This document shows positions 35,601 through 60,782 of a stretch of DNA of 64,000 bases, one piece after another. Below the pieces are notes generated by a model that saw only the letters and a program-made list of their open reading frames with translations, did not search any database and was not told the origin of the DNA. The stretch comes from Onchocerca volvulus. Taxonomy: Eukaryota; Nematoda; Chromadorea; Rhabditida; Onchocercidae. Position 1 is the first letter of the stretch. Each line of letters opens with the position of its first letter. The stretch spans positions 6,944,001 to 7,008,000 of the forward strand of contig HG738137.1 of NCBI GenBank assembly GCA_000499405.2, in the 5' to 3' direction. The position numbers and the translations under genes were made by a program.

Positions 35601-38600
35601 GACTGATATTAAATCAGGAGACAGATACAATGAAGAAGATATACGATTGTATTCTATGCAATGCAATTTTCTGACATTTTTGGATTTTTTTGTCCGGAAA
35701 TTTTTGCACACTGAAATTTCTAAAGGGACAAAAAACATCATGTTATTCATTTTCTTTTGCGTAAAGAAAGTAGTAGTTGTATTCCGATTAACGTTAAATA
35801 AAAAGTGTCGAATTGTTGCAGCATGAAGAAGTCCCTCCTCCTCCAAAGACATTACTAGATGGATTGCAACAACGTATGCAGAAATATAAAACTTTATGCG
35901 ATCAAAATCAAATGGAAAACGACAATCGAAAATACAGGTATATTTCTCATGAATTCTGGTTAAACTGATTTTTTCATGTCTTTTTGATATAGACTGTTGT
36001 AGCAATTATTCTTATCGAAAATCCCTGTCAGGAAATGTGTTTTCTATAAATAATATGTAAAGGGGCAGTTATTGTTCTTTTTACTGTTGTTTTATCTTTA
36101 ATTAATTTACTTCTAACTATACTTGTAGAATGAATGCTCGTATTTTAAAACAATATGAAGATGCAATTAAAGCGTATCATTCAAATAAACCAGTCGATAC
36201 AAGTCAACTGCCATGTCCTTTTGGATATCCACCTCTTCCTCCGTCAGGGAATATGGCCGCTACTAACACAAGTAATTTTCTTGCACTTTTTCTTTGAATT
36301 CATGCGATTTAGTTTCGATTATTTTTGTAATGACAAACATAGTTTTTATTAGCCAAACACAGTTTTAAATGAAATTTGAGATGGAATAGTGGTGTCGCAT
36401 CGAAGGCCACTACCTGAAATGGGTCCATTTGCTGCACCTGAACCGTCAATATCAGGAAGACAATCACGTCAAAAGCAACAGCTTGACTTTTTGCTCAAAC
36501 GACAACTGCAGTTCAAGCAAGCTGCTATTGCTGCAAAGAAAAAGGGTGACATGATTACTGCCAAAAAGTTTTTGCTTGCTGCAAAGGTGTCTTTCACATC
36601 CTAACTTAGAACTTGTAAGTTAGAAATAATTATACTTCTTGACAACATCGAAGTATATCTCTAGTACCAATCTCATTAAGGGTTAGGTCTTGCACATTTT
36701 CGAAGTTGTTGCGAGATTTGAAATACGTGAAATGAAAACTGAATATTCCTTAGTAAATTTTTAGCTATTGCTTAATTCTCATCTTTAGGGTTTTGATAAA
36801 ATGATTGCTGCCTCGAAGAGTGGTTTGCCTGTCAATATTGAAAAAACACCTGTGCCACCGCAAGTTCGAGCTTCTGCAAAGACCCTTAAACCATCATTGG
36901 AGCATCACACAAGTTTCGATGCTGCTATCAAAGGTAGATTGAATTATCTTTCAATTTTTTTCCTTGTTTTTCATGTGAGTATGAATTATGAAAATGTTCA
37001 GTGCAAATCACTTTTTTACCACAGGTACACCTGTTGAAGTATTTGCCACAATGGAAAAGGATCTCATTTATCAAGTAAAGCTTTGCGAAGAATATGGATT
37101 TGCATTTACACAGTTAGTTTTTTATCTTTCTTTTCAAATGTTTATCTTTTATCATAGTTGAATTTACATTTTGCAAGTTAATGTTCATAATTATGAATAA
37201 TTTATTTTCATCAGTAGGAATAAATTTAAGCTGATTTAATGTTAACTGATATTAATCGTTTTGCGTTTTCCATAACGGACTTTCGTATATCATTAGAAAT
37301 TTTCTAGTAAGTCATATTGCTCAATCTATTACACTTTTTAGGTTGGGTGATGTAACTCGAGTAAAGATGTTCGAAACTTGGTCTGCCATTTCGAAAAGAG
37401 ATTTGATACTTTTACGCGAACTTGCCAAAAGGGGTGCAGCAGTGCCACAGTAAGAAATTTTTACAAATACCAAATTCCTTATTTGATTTATCTCGATTTC
37501 AAGATTTTCCTCAAAAAATTATTTGCCAATTTTATAAGTTTTACTAATTATTTCAAATTTCAATTTAATATTATTTTTTCCCAGATTTCGTTATGAAACT
37601 CGAAACATACCTTCGGTAGAAGTATGTATGGAAGTAGATGAAAATCACATCGAATTAACAATAATAAAAGTAGTCGACGCAAAATTACCAGCAGGTTCTT
37701 GTTCAGTTTCTGTCTTGTACGGTGTTATATCGTTTATAGAGTGATATTATGGTTCCTGTTAAAATCCTATGTTTTTTTTCTTTTTTTTTTTTTAAATTAA
37801 GTGATGCTAAGTATCTAATATTGCTCAAGAATCAGCTGCACTTGTAGGTTCTTAAGCATTACCATCGCGATATTTTCAAAGCAAATTTTTATGATTATAT
37901 GCAAATTTCATAAAAAAAAAAATTCCAGGTTGGAAATCGTCTGATGGTTATCTATTTGTAAAATATAATTTTGCATTTCCCCACGACGCTCATCAAACTG
38001 GTAGAACCAAAGTTATATCTGCTACGAATTCGCCAGGTATTTCTTTTTTCTATAGTCTACTTCGATTTATGTCTACCGTCGAACTCTGAGAAATGAGTTG
38101 CTATAGTCATTTACTTTTCTATCGTGAAATGTAAGTTAGAATAAAATGAAATATTTATGAATTGATTTATTATTGTGATACTCTTTACTAGAATGTAGAA
38201 TGTATTTGTATCAACTGGCGAATATTTATGAACTCAGATTATAGTTGGGAAATATCTTCTCTTCCTGATTTCCCATTATTTTTTAAAAATTTTATGGTTT
38301 TCATTTCATTCTGCCATCATTATTGCTAACGGTAAAAATCTCATCTTAGCTTGCCAAATGTTTTGTTGTGCAATTATTCATGTACTCCCCATCTTCGCTC
38401 ATAACCAAAGAGGGAGAATAGTTTGCTATTTTCGGAGAAATGAGACAAAAGGAGTGAAAAAACAAGACAAAGACAATTTAAAAATAACAATACAAAAACA
38501 ATAAGGAAATAAAGGAAAAAGAAAAGTAATATATACAAAGAGAAAATTTATTATTATTGCAATACATTTTTGCATGCCTTTATTGTGTTATCCTTTTTTC

Positions 38601-39394
38601 CTCTCCAAATCTTTATTTATTAATTTATGTATTTTATGTTTCGTTATTTTTAGAATACAATCAGAAATTTCTGCTAACAATCAATCGGAAAACCAAGCAG
38701 TTACAAAGAATCATTAAAAGGAACTGTTTGAAATTTGAGGTTGTTTAAAAATCACATTATTAATCATTTACTTGATATTTTTGATTAGAAAAAAAAAATG
38801 TATATTTCATCAATGATTACATCAAATGAAAGAGTTTGAATATCAAAAATAATAAGAAATAAAACATTCCTATTTTTCTTTCATCATGGATACAGAAATA
38901 TTCTTGTAGCCTTCCATAAAGATAATGATTTAACATATTATTAGAGAATTTATTTTATAGCTCTTGCTTTTTTCACTTATTTCCCGATCTGTCAAGAAAT
39001 TCCTTCTTTTCAGATTTATCAAAAAGGCGGTTTTCTAAGAAGTGACAAACTAATTGCTACTGCCGACTGCAAGTTGATCGATTTGGAAGAAAAAGTTCAC
39101 ATTCATGAAAGTATAGATCTGATGGAAGGACGAAAGCAAACAGGAGGAAAATTGAATTACCGGGTTATTTATTTTTATTTCTTTTTATTAATTTGATCTT
39201 TTCTCACATTTTTTAGACAAGCGAGGACAGAATGGAATTGCATGTTTTTTTAAAGAATGTGAATGTTATGCATAATTTTTTAGATCGGATTTAATTATTA
39301 TTTCTTAATAAAATTTCAGGTACGTATTCGCGAGCCTTTGAATGGAAAGAAGCTTTCAATTACGCAGAAAAAATGGTTGATATTGGAATTATGA
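32656..39394 (+). CDS. lgd: Lethal giant discs / CC2D1-like ESCRT-III regulator (four DM14 repeats, C2 domain)
   Basis: Lgd/CC2D1 proteins bind the ESCRT-III subunit Shrub/CHMP4 through DM14 repeats and act in endosomal sorting, including Notch traffic. Exons: 32656-32782, 33133-33263, 33446-33654, 33807-34026, 34347-34515, 34614-34756, 35822-35937, 36129-36271, 36390-36586, 36789-36933, 37025-37112, 37342-37449, 37585-37694, 37929-38036, 38654-38739, 39014-39163, 39320-39394, about 774 residues. The N-terminus has the acidic NDEELMAELLALEAEE stretch typical of the family. Four DM14 units are visible; the clearest is RQLQFKQAAIAAKKKGDMIT through KSGLPVNIEKTPVPP. The C-terminal C2 domain runs from about FRYETRNIPSVEV, through YLFVKYNFAFPHDAHQTGRT, to QKGGFLRSDKLIATADCKL, ending KKWLILEL. 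Extra short exons between 32783 and 33133 and the exact start are uncertain. Confidence 0.9.
34860..34919. repeat. Two-copy tandem duplication, 30-bp unit
   Basis: Units 34860-34889 and 34890-34919 (both TCAAATATTTTCT...AACCGT or AGCCGT) lie in an lgd intron. Confidence 0.85.
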
Positions 39395-40809
39395 GCTTTC
39401 TACGACTGTCATATCCTTCTGTTTTGGCTGACTGTTGTTTATTTTATACAGTTAAAATTTTACGGATTCAGTCTTAAATATGGACAAGTTTCGCAAGAAT
39501 AGTTTAACTAATTAATTGTAAGTACTTCATCACCCTCCAGCTTATCTCGTATTGATGTGTACATCAGTAAGTTCTTTTGTTATTCCAACGAGATCTCATG
39601 CATGATCGACTATTTTATGCATAAGTAAATTATTGCCTAATTTATATATAGATAGTAGATCTATTGCTGTTACTGCCGGTTCGCGTTCTCCAATTTTTTT
39701 TGAATGGAAATATCCATAAAGTCTGCCAAAAAGAAAAGAAGTGCAAATAGATAAGAGGCTTCTTGATTCTAAATCAAAATAATTACATTATATTGTTATT
39801 TTGTTCTTTCCATTTTTTATCTCGTTTTAAGCGCTCAGATTGGACCAGTGGAAGTAAATGATATAGCTTAGCTTCCACTCCTATATTTTTGCTATTGTTA
39901 TCTTTTATTTGTAAATATTTTTCATATCATATTAATTGTTACGGATTTCATTTTAAGCACTGAATTCCTCACTGAATTCTCAAGCCATCACTAGGTAAAA
40001 GACTGGCCAGTGCCAGAGAATGTTCATCGCAGTGTGCTGAAGTAAGAACTAAGTGCCTGAAAATTTAACACACAGTGACTGGTATCCTTAATGACTTGTT
40101 ATGCATATTGTTTTAAAAGTGGAACTTGTATATTTTCAATTTTAACCGGAAATCCTTCCAAAATTTTAAGGAATCTTTATTTGTTCTACTTGAGGCATGA
40201 GACTCTAACATGATTACAGAAAAAAGTGTTGCAAACTTGAGACTGTTTAAAATCATTGAGACTGTTTAAAATCATGTCGAAAATTTCATAACACATAACT
40301 AGCAATGTGACTGCATCGAATTCCTACAATAAAATCCCTATCTATTTGTCCTAACTTATTTGATATTCCGATAATCGATATTGGTAGAAATAAATGCGCA
40401 TCTTGAAAGCGTGGAGATTTTAAAGTTATTGATCATTTAATTCGGAAGTGGGTATAATGTAATTATACATGGATAAATATTGCTATTTATTCATCATTTA
40501 CAGACATATTTCTCCCACGAAGAAATTTTTTTTTTATGCGACATATCAGTAGTTCAACTAAAAACAAAAAAAGAACTTAAGAGTAAAAAAAACTTAGAGT
40601 AATTTTTTAGAGAAAAAAACAACTTTTGTACAGTTATCTTTTTGAATTCAAAGCAAATGCTGCAGACAACTGCGGAATACAAAGTAAGTTACAAATGTCA
40701 AAAATAAAAATATCGACTATTTAAAAATTTCGTTTCTTTTCACTAAAACCCAAAATTGTGCTTCTGTCGAGATTTTACCATAATAATGTTATTTTTAATC
40801 TAATTAAAC
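39395..40809. other. Intergenic region downstream of lgd
   Basis: AT-rich sequence with no coding signal I can support. It contains a 19-bp tandem duplication (40239-40276, unit GAGACTGTTTAAAATCAT plus one base). Confidence 0.45.
40239..40276. repeat. Two-copy tandem duplication, 19-bp unit
   Basis: Units 40239-40257 and 40258-40276 differ only at the last base. Confidence 0.85.
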
Positions 40810-41126
40810 TTATGTTCCCAATCTTAAAATGTAGTCTTGAAAGGATAAGTACTCTTTTTTTCCTTTGACAAAAATTAGATATTTACATTTGAGCCTTTGG
40901 TGTTCACAAAACTTGAAGAGCACCGACCTTCCACAGAAGATTATGCTGTGTCCAGGAGGTGACAAAAACCCTGAGTGGCAATACTATTCATAATAGTAAT
41001 GGGAAAAGGCATTGGGAATGGAACGGATGAGTCGTACAAAATGTAATACTTTTTTTAAAACTAATATAATGTATTAGATGAAGCGTCACCTGATGACTTA
41101 CCTGATGCATTTAAACAAATTTTCAT
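40810..41126 (-). CDS. Candidate two-exon small gene of unknown function
   Basis: Minus-strand exons 41126-41102 and 40970-40810 join in phase through a strong GTAAGT donor and a CTCAG acceptor, giving 61 residues: MKICLNAS, then GFLSPPGHSIIFCGRS, a Cys/Lys-rich centre (FCEHQRLKCKY) and a C-terminus ending DYILRLGT. No homology is recognised and no signal peptide is obvious. Further right on the same strand, 41200-41264 reads MDHRSVHAGRKEKANKEMWY followed by a good GTGATA donor, but its phase does not join this model. The short length makes chance a real possibility. Confidence 0.28.
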
Positions 41127-41484
41127 TTATTTAAGTTGAAAATTTTCCTTTAATATCAGATCAATTCATTATTTAGTAGGTCGGTTTGGTATAATTTATC
41201 ACCTGGAAATACCACATCTCCTTATTTGCCTTCTCTTTCCTGCCAGCATGAACACTTCGATGATCCATCAAGATTCCACAATAAGTGGGATGTAGAATTT
41301 CACTGTCACTCGCAAAGATTGCAATATGGAAATTCAAAAATTTTTCAAGCGGGAAAAGGAAATGTGGAGTAGACCATTGGCGTGTGTCAGGCCATAATTT
41401 AATTTAGAGGGAGTGGACTATGAACTCATGAATTAAATTAGACTATAAATGAGCCGGATGTCTAAACTAAAATTTATTTTTTTC
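41127..41484. other. Upstream region of mcm-4
   Basis: Presumed promoter of mcm-4. Both strands carry open segments around 41154-41372, of which the minus strand ends in a splice donor. Coding status is unclear. Confidence 0.35.
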
Positions 41485-41486
41485 AG
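41485..41486 (+). other. Predicted spliced-leader acceptor of mcm-4
   Basis: TTTTTTTCAG ends at 41486, 37 bases before the start ATG at 41524, with no upstream coding exon required. Confidence 0.6.
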
Positions 41487-41523
41487 ACAGGCGAAGAAAG
41501 AGAATTCGACATTCTTTCTAGAA

Positions 41524-48115
<6,592 letters not shown>

Positions 48116-49810
48116 TATCCTTCTCTCGTTATCTTTGAGAATAAAATAATAGACAATTCTGAGTTATTTCTATAAATTAAATTGAAAATATAAACATTTA
48201 AACTTCTTAATAGAGTCTTATATCTGTTTGCCTCTCTATTTCTTTGAATAAACTCCTTTTTTTTTTTTTTTTTTCTTCAATTTGATATTAGTCAAAATTG
48301 AGCAGCTTTTATATGATGCGAATGAGTTTTCGATTTGCTGAATATCGAACTATGTAATTTATTCTTAGCACAAAAAATGTTTCCAAACAAATTATTATAC
48401 TTCTATTTAATTAAGGCAATTAAGAGATCTAGCGACTGATTTTGAGAATTGTTTGATCTATCGTTGGATTCCAAAAGAAGTTTTTTATTTATGTCTTTTT
48501 GATTGGTATTGAAGTGATGGAAGGAGTGATCACAATCCGATCAAGGAATCTTGCATTTGGTTTTATCATTACTCTTATTTATAAGGATTTTAACTTTTAG
48601 CAGATGATTCCTACTAAAAACTAGGATGTTTATAAATAAAACGTATATCCATATTTTTTGCTGCTGTTTGTTTATCCTCATCTTTATGAGTTGTCCACTA
48701 TTTTTGTTACCATAGAACTTAATTTTGGCAGCCCCAACTGTGCCTTATATTTTACAGTGCATAGCAACATTAGGATCGTTTCTTATGGATTTTCTAACCT
48801 ACATGAGCTTGTTTCGAAGGATGTTTTTGTAAGCTGATGAACACTCTCAAGAGTGTTAACTGCGATAATGTTCATGACTTCACGTATGCTTAGTAGTAAT
48901 ATTTGAGTGTCGGCTAATAAACTCAAGTAAAATCAATTTTGTTTAAGTCTTAGAAATTTTAATAATATTCCTGAAGAATATGTAAGAACTTTGACTGGTT
49001 GTGTTAAAAGAAGGGAGTACTTCTCCTAGCATTTATAATTTAAATTGAATTATCTTTAAAGATTCTTTGATATATGTTGAAAATTGCTTGGACTTCTATT
49101 AAAAATTGGATTTTAGTTGCACTAATTGTTAGTTTGTTCTGACTTCAATTTATTATGTGTAAAACATGCTGGAATCAGGTTGATATTGCTGTTCAGATAG
49201 ACAAAATGCAATTGCATTTTGCAGTACGCTTTAGAGCAGCTACAAGAATACCACTGCAAACAAGAGATGATTCCATTGATTGCACATCCCCACTCAATTT
49301 ACATTTATTCGAAAGAAAATGCTAATTAAAGCCAAGACAACTATTCCCACCCTAAAATAGGGAGCGTTTTGCAGCCATTTTACGAATTTATAATTTAGAT
49401 GTCGGTTTCATCCAGTCTCTTTTGTGTATCCTTCTTCGTTTCCCGGTGGATTTGAGATATTTATTGTCTACCGTAATCATATTTTCATCTCTTTTTCAGT
49501 AAAGCAAGTAATCTCTTTCTTTATAAGTATATTTAAATAATACCTAGATAAAAATTAGATGGAATGATTTATCCAATGGTAATTTCGATTTTTAAACTAC
49601 TAGGATTTTTATTTGTGGTAGTTTGGGTGATATTTCATATAATTACCGAAGATTTGAAGTTGCGAGGACAATTTGATGGTTTGATATATAACATTAAACT
49701 AAGATAATTGTCACTTCATGTAACCATTGAAAAATTTGTAAAAGAAAAAAAAAAGCTTCTTTCTAAAACGAAGCTTTTTGATTCTTATTCCACAGACGTG
49801 TAAAGATTTC
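48116..49810. other. Intergenic region between mcm-4 and the CREC gene
   Basis: Contains the mcm-4 polyadenylation motif, a T tract near 48257-48276, and a plus-strand open frame of 56 codons from ATG at 49155 to 49325 (MCKTCWNQVDIAVQIDKMQL onward) with no recognised homology. A second open segment lies near 48720-48835. Neither has enough support to call a gene. Confidence 0.4.
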
Positions 49811-49812
49811 AG
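49811..49812 (+). other. Predicted spliced-leader acceptor of the CREC gene
   Basis: GATTTCAG ends at 49812 and the start ATG follows at 49817, leaving a 4-base leader. The signal peptide begins at that ATG. Confidence 0.6.
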
Positions 49813-49816
49813 GTGG

Positions 49817-51371
49817 ATGCAGCCATTTTATGGCAACAGTTTAGGATTTTCGTACACTTGTCTCTTGTCACTATTGTTATTGCCTATTTTGAAATCAGAT
49901 CAAGAACATGTGGAGCATGGTTTCAGTGGGAAATTCAAGAAGGAACATGGTGCTGAAGGCGATCAGCATAACGTCCATGCTGATCATGAAGTTGTTATAG
50001 GTATATATATCCATAAATTTCATCGTTCATCTTGCGTAAATCGAACATGCATCGATAATATCTCGTTCGTTTGTAAATCATTATCTCATATATTTATTGT
50101 AGATGAAATGATTTTAATTTGTGGGTTAATTGGACTGTCATTCAATTCTATCAAAGCCCATTCTAAAATTTATATTAATACACAAATTCCCTTCAGAGAG
50201 TTCAGGTCTTCAATGTAATATAGGGCTTCTGCTTCATAAATGCAGCATATAAGTGTTCGTTTACGAGTTCGATGTAAGAAACTGTGATTTATAATGTAAT
50301 ATAAATCTGTCATTTTTTTCTTCTGAGTGATTAGATTTTTGTATCGGTAAACAAATGATAAAGTTTAATAGATCTTTCTACTTCTCTTTTTTATCTGTTT
50401 AGGTTCCCGAAAAGAAGCGGAAATATTCGATGATTTGAGTCCTGAAGAAGCAAAACGACGATTGGCAATTTTAGCTAAAAAAATGGACAAAAATGGTGAT
50501 GGATATGTAACTCGTGAAGAGTTAGAGGAAGTGATTAAACAGTATGTGTCTTTTTCCGATTACATATTCCAGAGTTTTTTGCAAGAAAAAAAAGAAGATA
50601 ATCCGTGTTTTGAAAAATACTTACAGTTTTTTTGACTTTTTGCAATTTTTTGACTAATTTATTTGCTAATTTTTTATTTTTTGAAAATAACTAAGGATAA
50701 AGATGTAATGTAATAAGAAATCTCTCTGAAGAAATTCGTAACTTATATAGTTTATTTTAGGAACATGATTGCATTGGATTTGGAGGAATCAAATGATCGA
50801 TTCCGAGAGATGGATACAAATCAAGACAATTTTGTAACATGGGATGAATATGTGCAGGAATCGTTTGGCGATATCGATCCAGCGAATGAAGTTAATTTGT
50901 TTTGTTAATTTTTTGTAAATTTCTGATCAGTTTAAAGGAATCTTCGAGAAAAATTTACATTTAAAAGAATATTTTTTAAATAGTTGTTAATAGCGATTAT
51001 TTAAACTCTTTATCAGTCTACAGATTTTTTTGCATATCACTTTTTCGATACGCTCTAATATTAGATCAACATATTAGAGAATTGGAAATGCGTTAAATTT
51101 TATTTTCGTTGAAGTTTGACTTTCTGATTTTTAGATTCAAAAGTATCGTTTTACGTGTTGAGATGTTGAAATTGTTAGTGTAGTCAACTTACTTGTATCT
51201 TAAAAAATTGTGAGAGTGGATGCATAAGAAATTTTAATTATTTGAATACTGAAGTTGTCCACTTCTCACAAAATTACTCTTAATATTATTATATTATATT
51301 ATTTTATCTGACTGTTCTCTATTTTTCGCATTTTATTTCTTTAAGAACCGATCAAATAGTTCCTTTTTTTC

Positions 51372-51423
<52 letters not shown>

Positions 51424-52744
51424 TGAACAGTAACTTCATGGTTCATTAGTGAGACAGCAATTATTATTGCGCCAATTGGAGATTGGTTTATCTGTCTGAG
51501 TTCACTTTACGTGATCATCAAGAGCTTCTCCGAATTTAATTTGCGAAGAAGCTAGATTTTTTGTATGACTACAATGAGATAGAACTAATTTCTCGACTTT
51601 AATTTCTGTTGTTGATAATTTTCATGTTATCTATGACGAAGAAAATATTGAAACCAAAATGCGTTTTTGACCTTCAGATTGTGGATGCAGATGACAAGCG
51701 TTTATTGGAGGATGACAAAAAATTTTTCTTCGTGGCAGACCAAGATAAGGATGGAAAGTTGTCGAATACAGAATTTCATGCTTTTCAAAATCCGGAATCT
51801 TTCCCACACATGCATGGTGCTTTAATTGAGGTAACATTGCAGACATTTAGAAATTTTTTTCCAAAATTTCGTATGCAAAACAATATTTAGCATGAAGTCA
51901 TGTCATTCATACGTCTATTGCACCGAACGATTAATACTAATGCGAACTTTAATCTAATGTGCTCTAACAGCCTGGAAGGTGTGCTTATTGCGTTATTTAT
52001 ATCAGGCAAATTATCAAAAGCAGGGATTTAAGAAGTAATGGTCCTTCATCTCAAATCATTGCGACATTTGCAGCTTTGGTTTTGCAGTTATGAAATTTTA
52101 AGGTCACTATGAAAGAGAAAGATAAAAATCATGATGGGAAAATTACACTGGATGAATTTCTGGATGATTTAGCGGGAGATCAGAAATCAGACTGGTACAC
52201 GGTGGAAAAAAATCGTTTTGAACATGATTATGACAAAGATGGAAATGGTGTTCTTGAGGGTCCAGAAATTGCTTCTTGGCTTATTATGAATTTGGAAACC
52301 ACTGCAGCTGAAGTATGTACCATAACTTTCAACATATTCATCCAAATTTAGATTATGAGACATAAGTTTAAACAAATTATCTAATCAGTTTTAATGAAAT
52401 ATAAAATTGTGAATTTTTGATGAATGAATTAATTTACTATCCAAGATTATGTGAGTTTTATTCAAAAGAAAGTGTTCATAACAAGTGTGTTTCAAGATGT
52501 GGACAAAAGAGTATAACTTATTTAAATATATTACAATTTTGTAGGTATTCCCTAATTAACATTGATTCCTGAGCGTTAACATCTTCTTATTTAGGAAGTA
52601 GAACATTTAATATCGAAAGCAGACAAAGATAATGATGGACGCTTATCTATCGATGAAATAGTAAGCGAATCGGATCTGTTCGTTGGTTCTGAAGCAACGA
52701 ATCATGGAGAAGATTTGGTTGATCTACGACATGACGAATTATAA
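49817..52744 (+). CDS. ER-resident EF-hand protein, calumenin/reticulocalbin (CREC) family
   Basis: Calcium-binding secretory-pathway protein. Exons: 49817-50000, 50403-50541, 50761-50890, 51678-51830, 52103-52312, 52595-52744, about 321 residues, typical of the family. It begins with a signal peptide (MQPFYGNSLGFSYTCLLSLL). Six EF-hand loops are all present and canonical: DKNGDGYVTREE (about 90-101), DTNQDNFVTWDE (126-137), DQDKDGKLSNTE (172-183), DKNHDGKITLDE (209-220), DKDGNGVLEGPE (246-257), DKDNDGRLSIDE (282-293). The C-terminus is HDEL, an ER-retrieval signal. The His/Glu-rich segment after the signal peptide is also common in CREC proteins. I cannot separate calumenin from reticulocalbin with confidence. 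Intron 3 holds a 50-T homopolymer. Confidence 0.92.
51373..51422. repeat. 50-base T homopolymer
   Basis: An uninterrupted run of 50 T within intron 3 of the CREC gene, preceded by a shorter T run broken by CG (51364-51372). It may be a microsatellite, the tail of an antisense retro-insertion, or partly an assembly or sequencing effect. Confidence 0.9.
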
Positions 52745-54504
52745 TAATAACAATGCAGTGGCAGTAATTGTTGTCGTCACTATGCATTATGTTCTGTAGA
52801 ATTGTATTTCATGTTGTCCAATAATTTAGTAGTCACATCATAATATATTGATGAAATGTCATTCCTAGCTTAATTTTAACAATTTCATTTTATAAAAAAG
52901 TATTTGTTTTTTTTTTTGCTAAATGAAAATTTTTCTCCATTAGTGCTAAATGAAAGACAAAGATTTAACCATTTCTATTAGTATTAAATAAATTTGAAGT
53001 ATCTCCAATTCAAAAAAAAAAAAGAAAATCAATAGACTTGTTTCGGCTGTTAGATTTCGATTAATTTTATGAAGGATTTAGCTTATGATATTAGATTTTA
53101 ATCAGCAGTTCTTAGCTTGTGAAAATTCTGGCGCCGAATAGAAATATAGTTGATACAATTCGGGAACTTGTTATGTCTACCTTACTGTACAGCATAAAAA
53201 ATGGCGTTCCATGCTGTATTCGATCTCTCTTGTTATATGCATTTTTCCAAAACATTTTTGAAACTAATTCAACAGTAAAAAGAAAAATAAAACTATAAAT
53301 TCAACACAATAAGATGGCTAGAGACAAGGAGGTCAAAAGTTCATCAAAAGTTTCGTTTTATTTACAGACTCTTTAACTATGTCCAGTGTATCATGCGAAT
53401 TGACTTAAACCTTTCATTAATAATTTTAATGATGTTCGTATGCTCGTATGTCGTGAAACTTTATGGTATCTCCATTTTTATTTAATTATGTATTTTGTAG
53501 TACGTTTGAAAATGCTGGCGTTGGAAATAACAGAAGTAAAAGAACAGCCTGAAGGTTGATGTAGTGAGTATTTCTGACTTGAGCACCTCATTTATATGAG
53601 TTCCATTGAATCAATCCAAGTTTTTAATTAAAAAAGTGAAAAATTAGGGATTTGTTCATAAAAAATCCGTATAACCAATCTCTTTAAACAGCTGTGACGA
53701 TATATGTGTACATATCATATCACATATGTTAACAAATATACTACATACATCAAACTATAAGAAATGGAGGAAAATGGAAAATTACATAAATTCAAAGAAT
53801 AATAGAAAAAGACTAAGAAACCTTTGAATAATAATAAAATATCCTAGAGAAATGGAAACATACCCGTTAGAATTTTTGAAACCCAATAAGGAATTCATTC
53901 ACATCATGGGCCTATAAAATATATGTAATTCGCAAAGCAGCAGCAGTCATAGGAGTTGAATTTAAAAAAAAATATTACACTTAAAAGGCAAAATGGACCA
54001 TAAAATTGGCATGAAAGCCCACTTTTAGTGGTGATTGTATGATACATCTCTTGTTCAGACAAAAAGGGTGACTCCGAAAAGACGAAAAGTGAGGCAATTA
54101 TAAACTGAAGGTTCTTCAGATCTATTGGATAGTTTTCAAGGTAGAACTATTACCCTATTAAATTAGAGAGGATAAAACAAGATTTTTGACATACGTATGT
54201 AATGAAAAGAAAAGGAAACTTGTGATGAGTGGATATTTAAAAAATGAATTTAATGTGTGCTTTCTCAACAACGAGAACAAGATGCTGAAGGTAGGCAATT
54301 TCTCACGAAAAAAAAGGATTAAAAATAAATTATGTCAGGTCCAGCAAAATGTGTTTTTTCAATTCATGACATCCTTAGATCTAGTTAAAGTTGTTTATAC
54401 TTTCAAAATGAATTTGAATGATCATTTCTAGTCAATAAACTTTGTGACAATTTATGATATGTTATTCAACTGAATACACGAAGATTATCCATGGAGAAGT
54501 GAGA
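52745..54504. other. Convergent intergenic region, CREC / NEDD4
   Basis: Lies between the 3' ends of the CREC gene and the NEDD4-like gene. An AATAAA near 52987 may be the CREC polyadenylation signal. The remaining open frames (for example about 54186-54431) are lysine-rich and AT-driven; no gene supported. Confidence 0.5.
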
Positions 54505-60188
<5,684 letters not shown>

Positions 60189-60198
60189 TCACTTGCTC

Positions 60199-60200
60199 CT
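60199..60200 (-). other. Predicted spliced-leader acceptor of the NEDD4 gene
   Basis: On the minus strand a T-rich tract ends in TTTTAG, 10 bases before the ATG at 60188. No upstream coding exon is needed. Confidence 0.55.
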
Positions 60201-60780
60201 AAAAAAAATTTCATCGACCTTTAACTGAATCATTCTGAAAATCACATGACCTCTAACTTTGTCTCATTCGTGTCCTGTTCCTCAATTCTCAAAATCACGA
60301 TTGTTGTCAGTATTGTTAAGGGTTTCATTTTCTCGAAACTGCTCCTCCGTGTCCATAACTCTATATTTCTTTCTCTCTTTATAGTTTCCGGCAATTTTTA
60401 TATCAGCATGTTACCTACGTATCTTTTGCATATTATCAGCTAAACATTGAAATAATTTATCAGAGGCTTCGATTAACGGATGAATTATTTACCAAAGACA
60501 CAACAATATTCCTCCTCATAATTTCATATGCATCTAAACTGTCAAATGATCACTAATTCCCGAAGGACAGCCTTTTCATTGCGTCCTCAAGTTTGTGAGG
60601 AGCCGCGTTTAAAAGATTGACGGAGCAGGCAGTGGTCGTGGAATGTTAGGTGACGGGTTGGGTTGGTTAGAGATGAATGATTAACGAGTTTGGAGATTTA
60701 TTTACGAAAATCAATAAGTAATCAATAAATGATTGAAGGGATGGAGAGGGGAAGAGAGAGATGAATGACTTAGCTATCGC

Positions 60781-60782
60781 AG
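60781..60782 (+). other. Predicted spliced-leader acceptor of the SDR gene
   Basis: ATCGCAG ends at 60782; TGAA and then the ATG at 60787 follow. The resulting first exon would be only 12 bases long (60783-60794) before a perfect GTAAGT donor. Confidence 0.45.

Noticed and set aside
35556..36005. Minus-strand ORF of 149 codons
   Set aside because: It is antisense to lgd exon 7 and its introns, has no domain or splice support, and its composition follows the local AT content.
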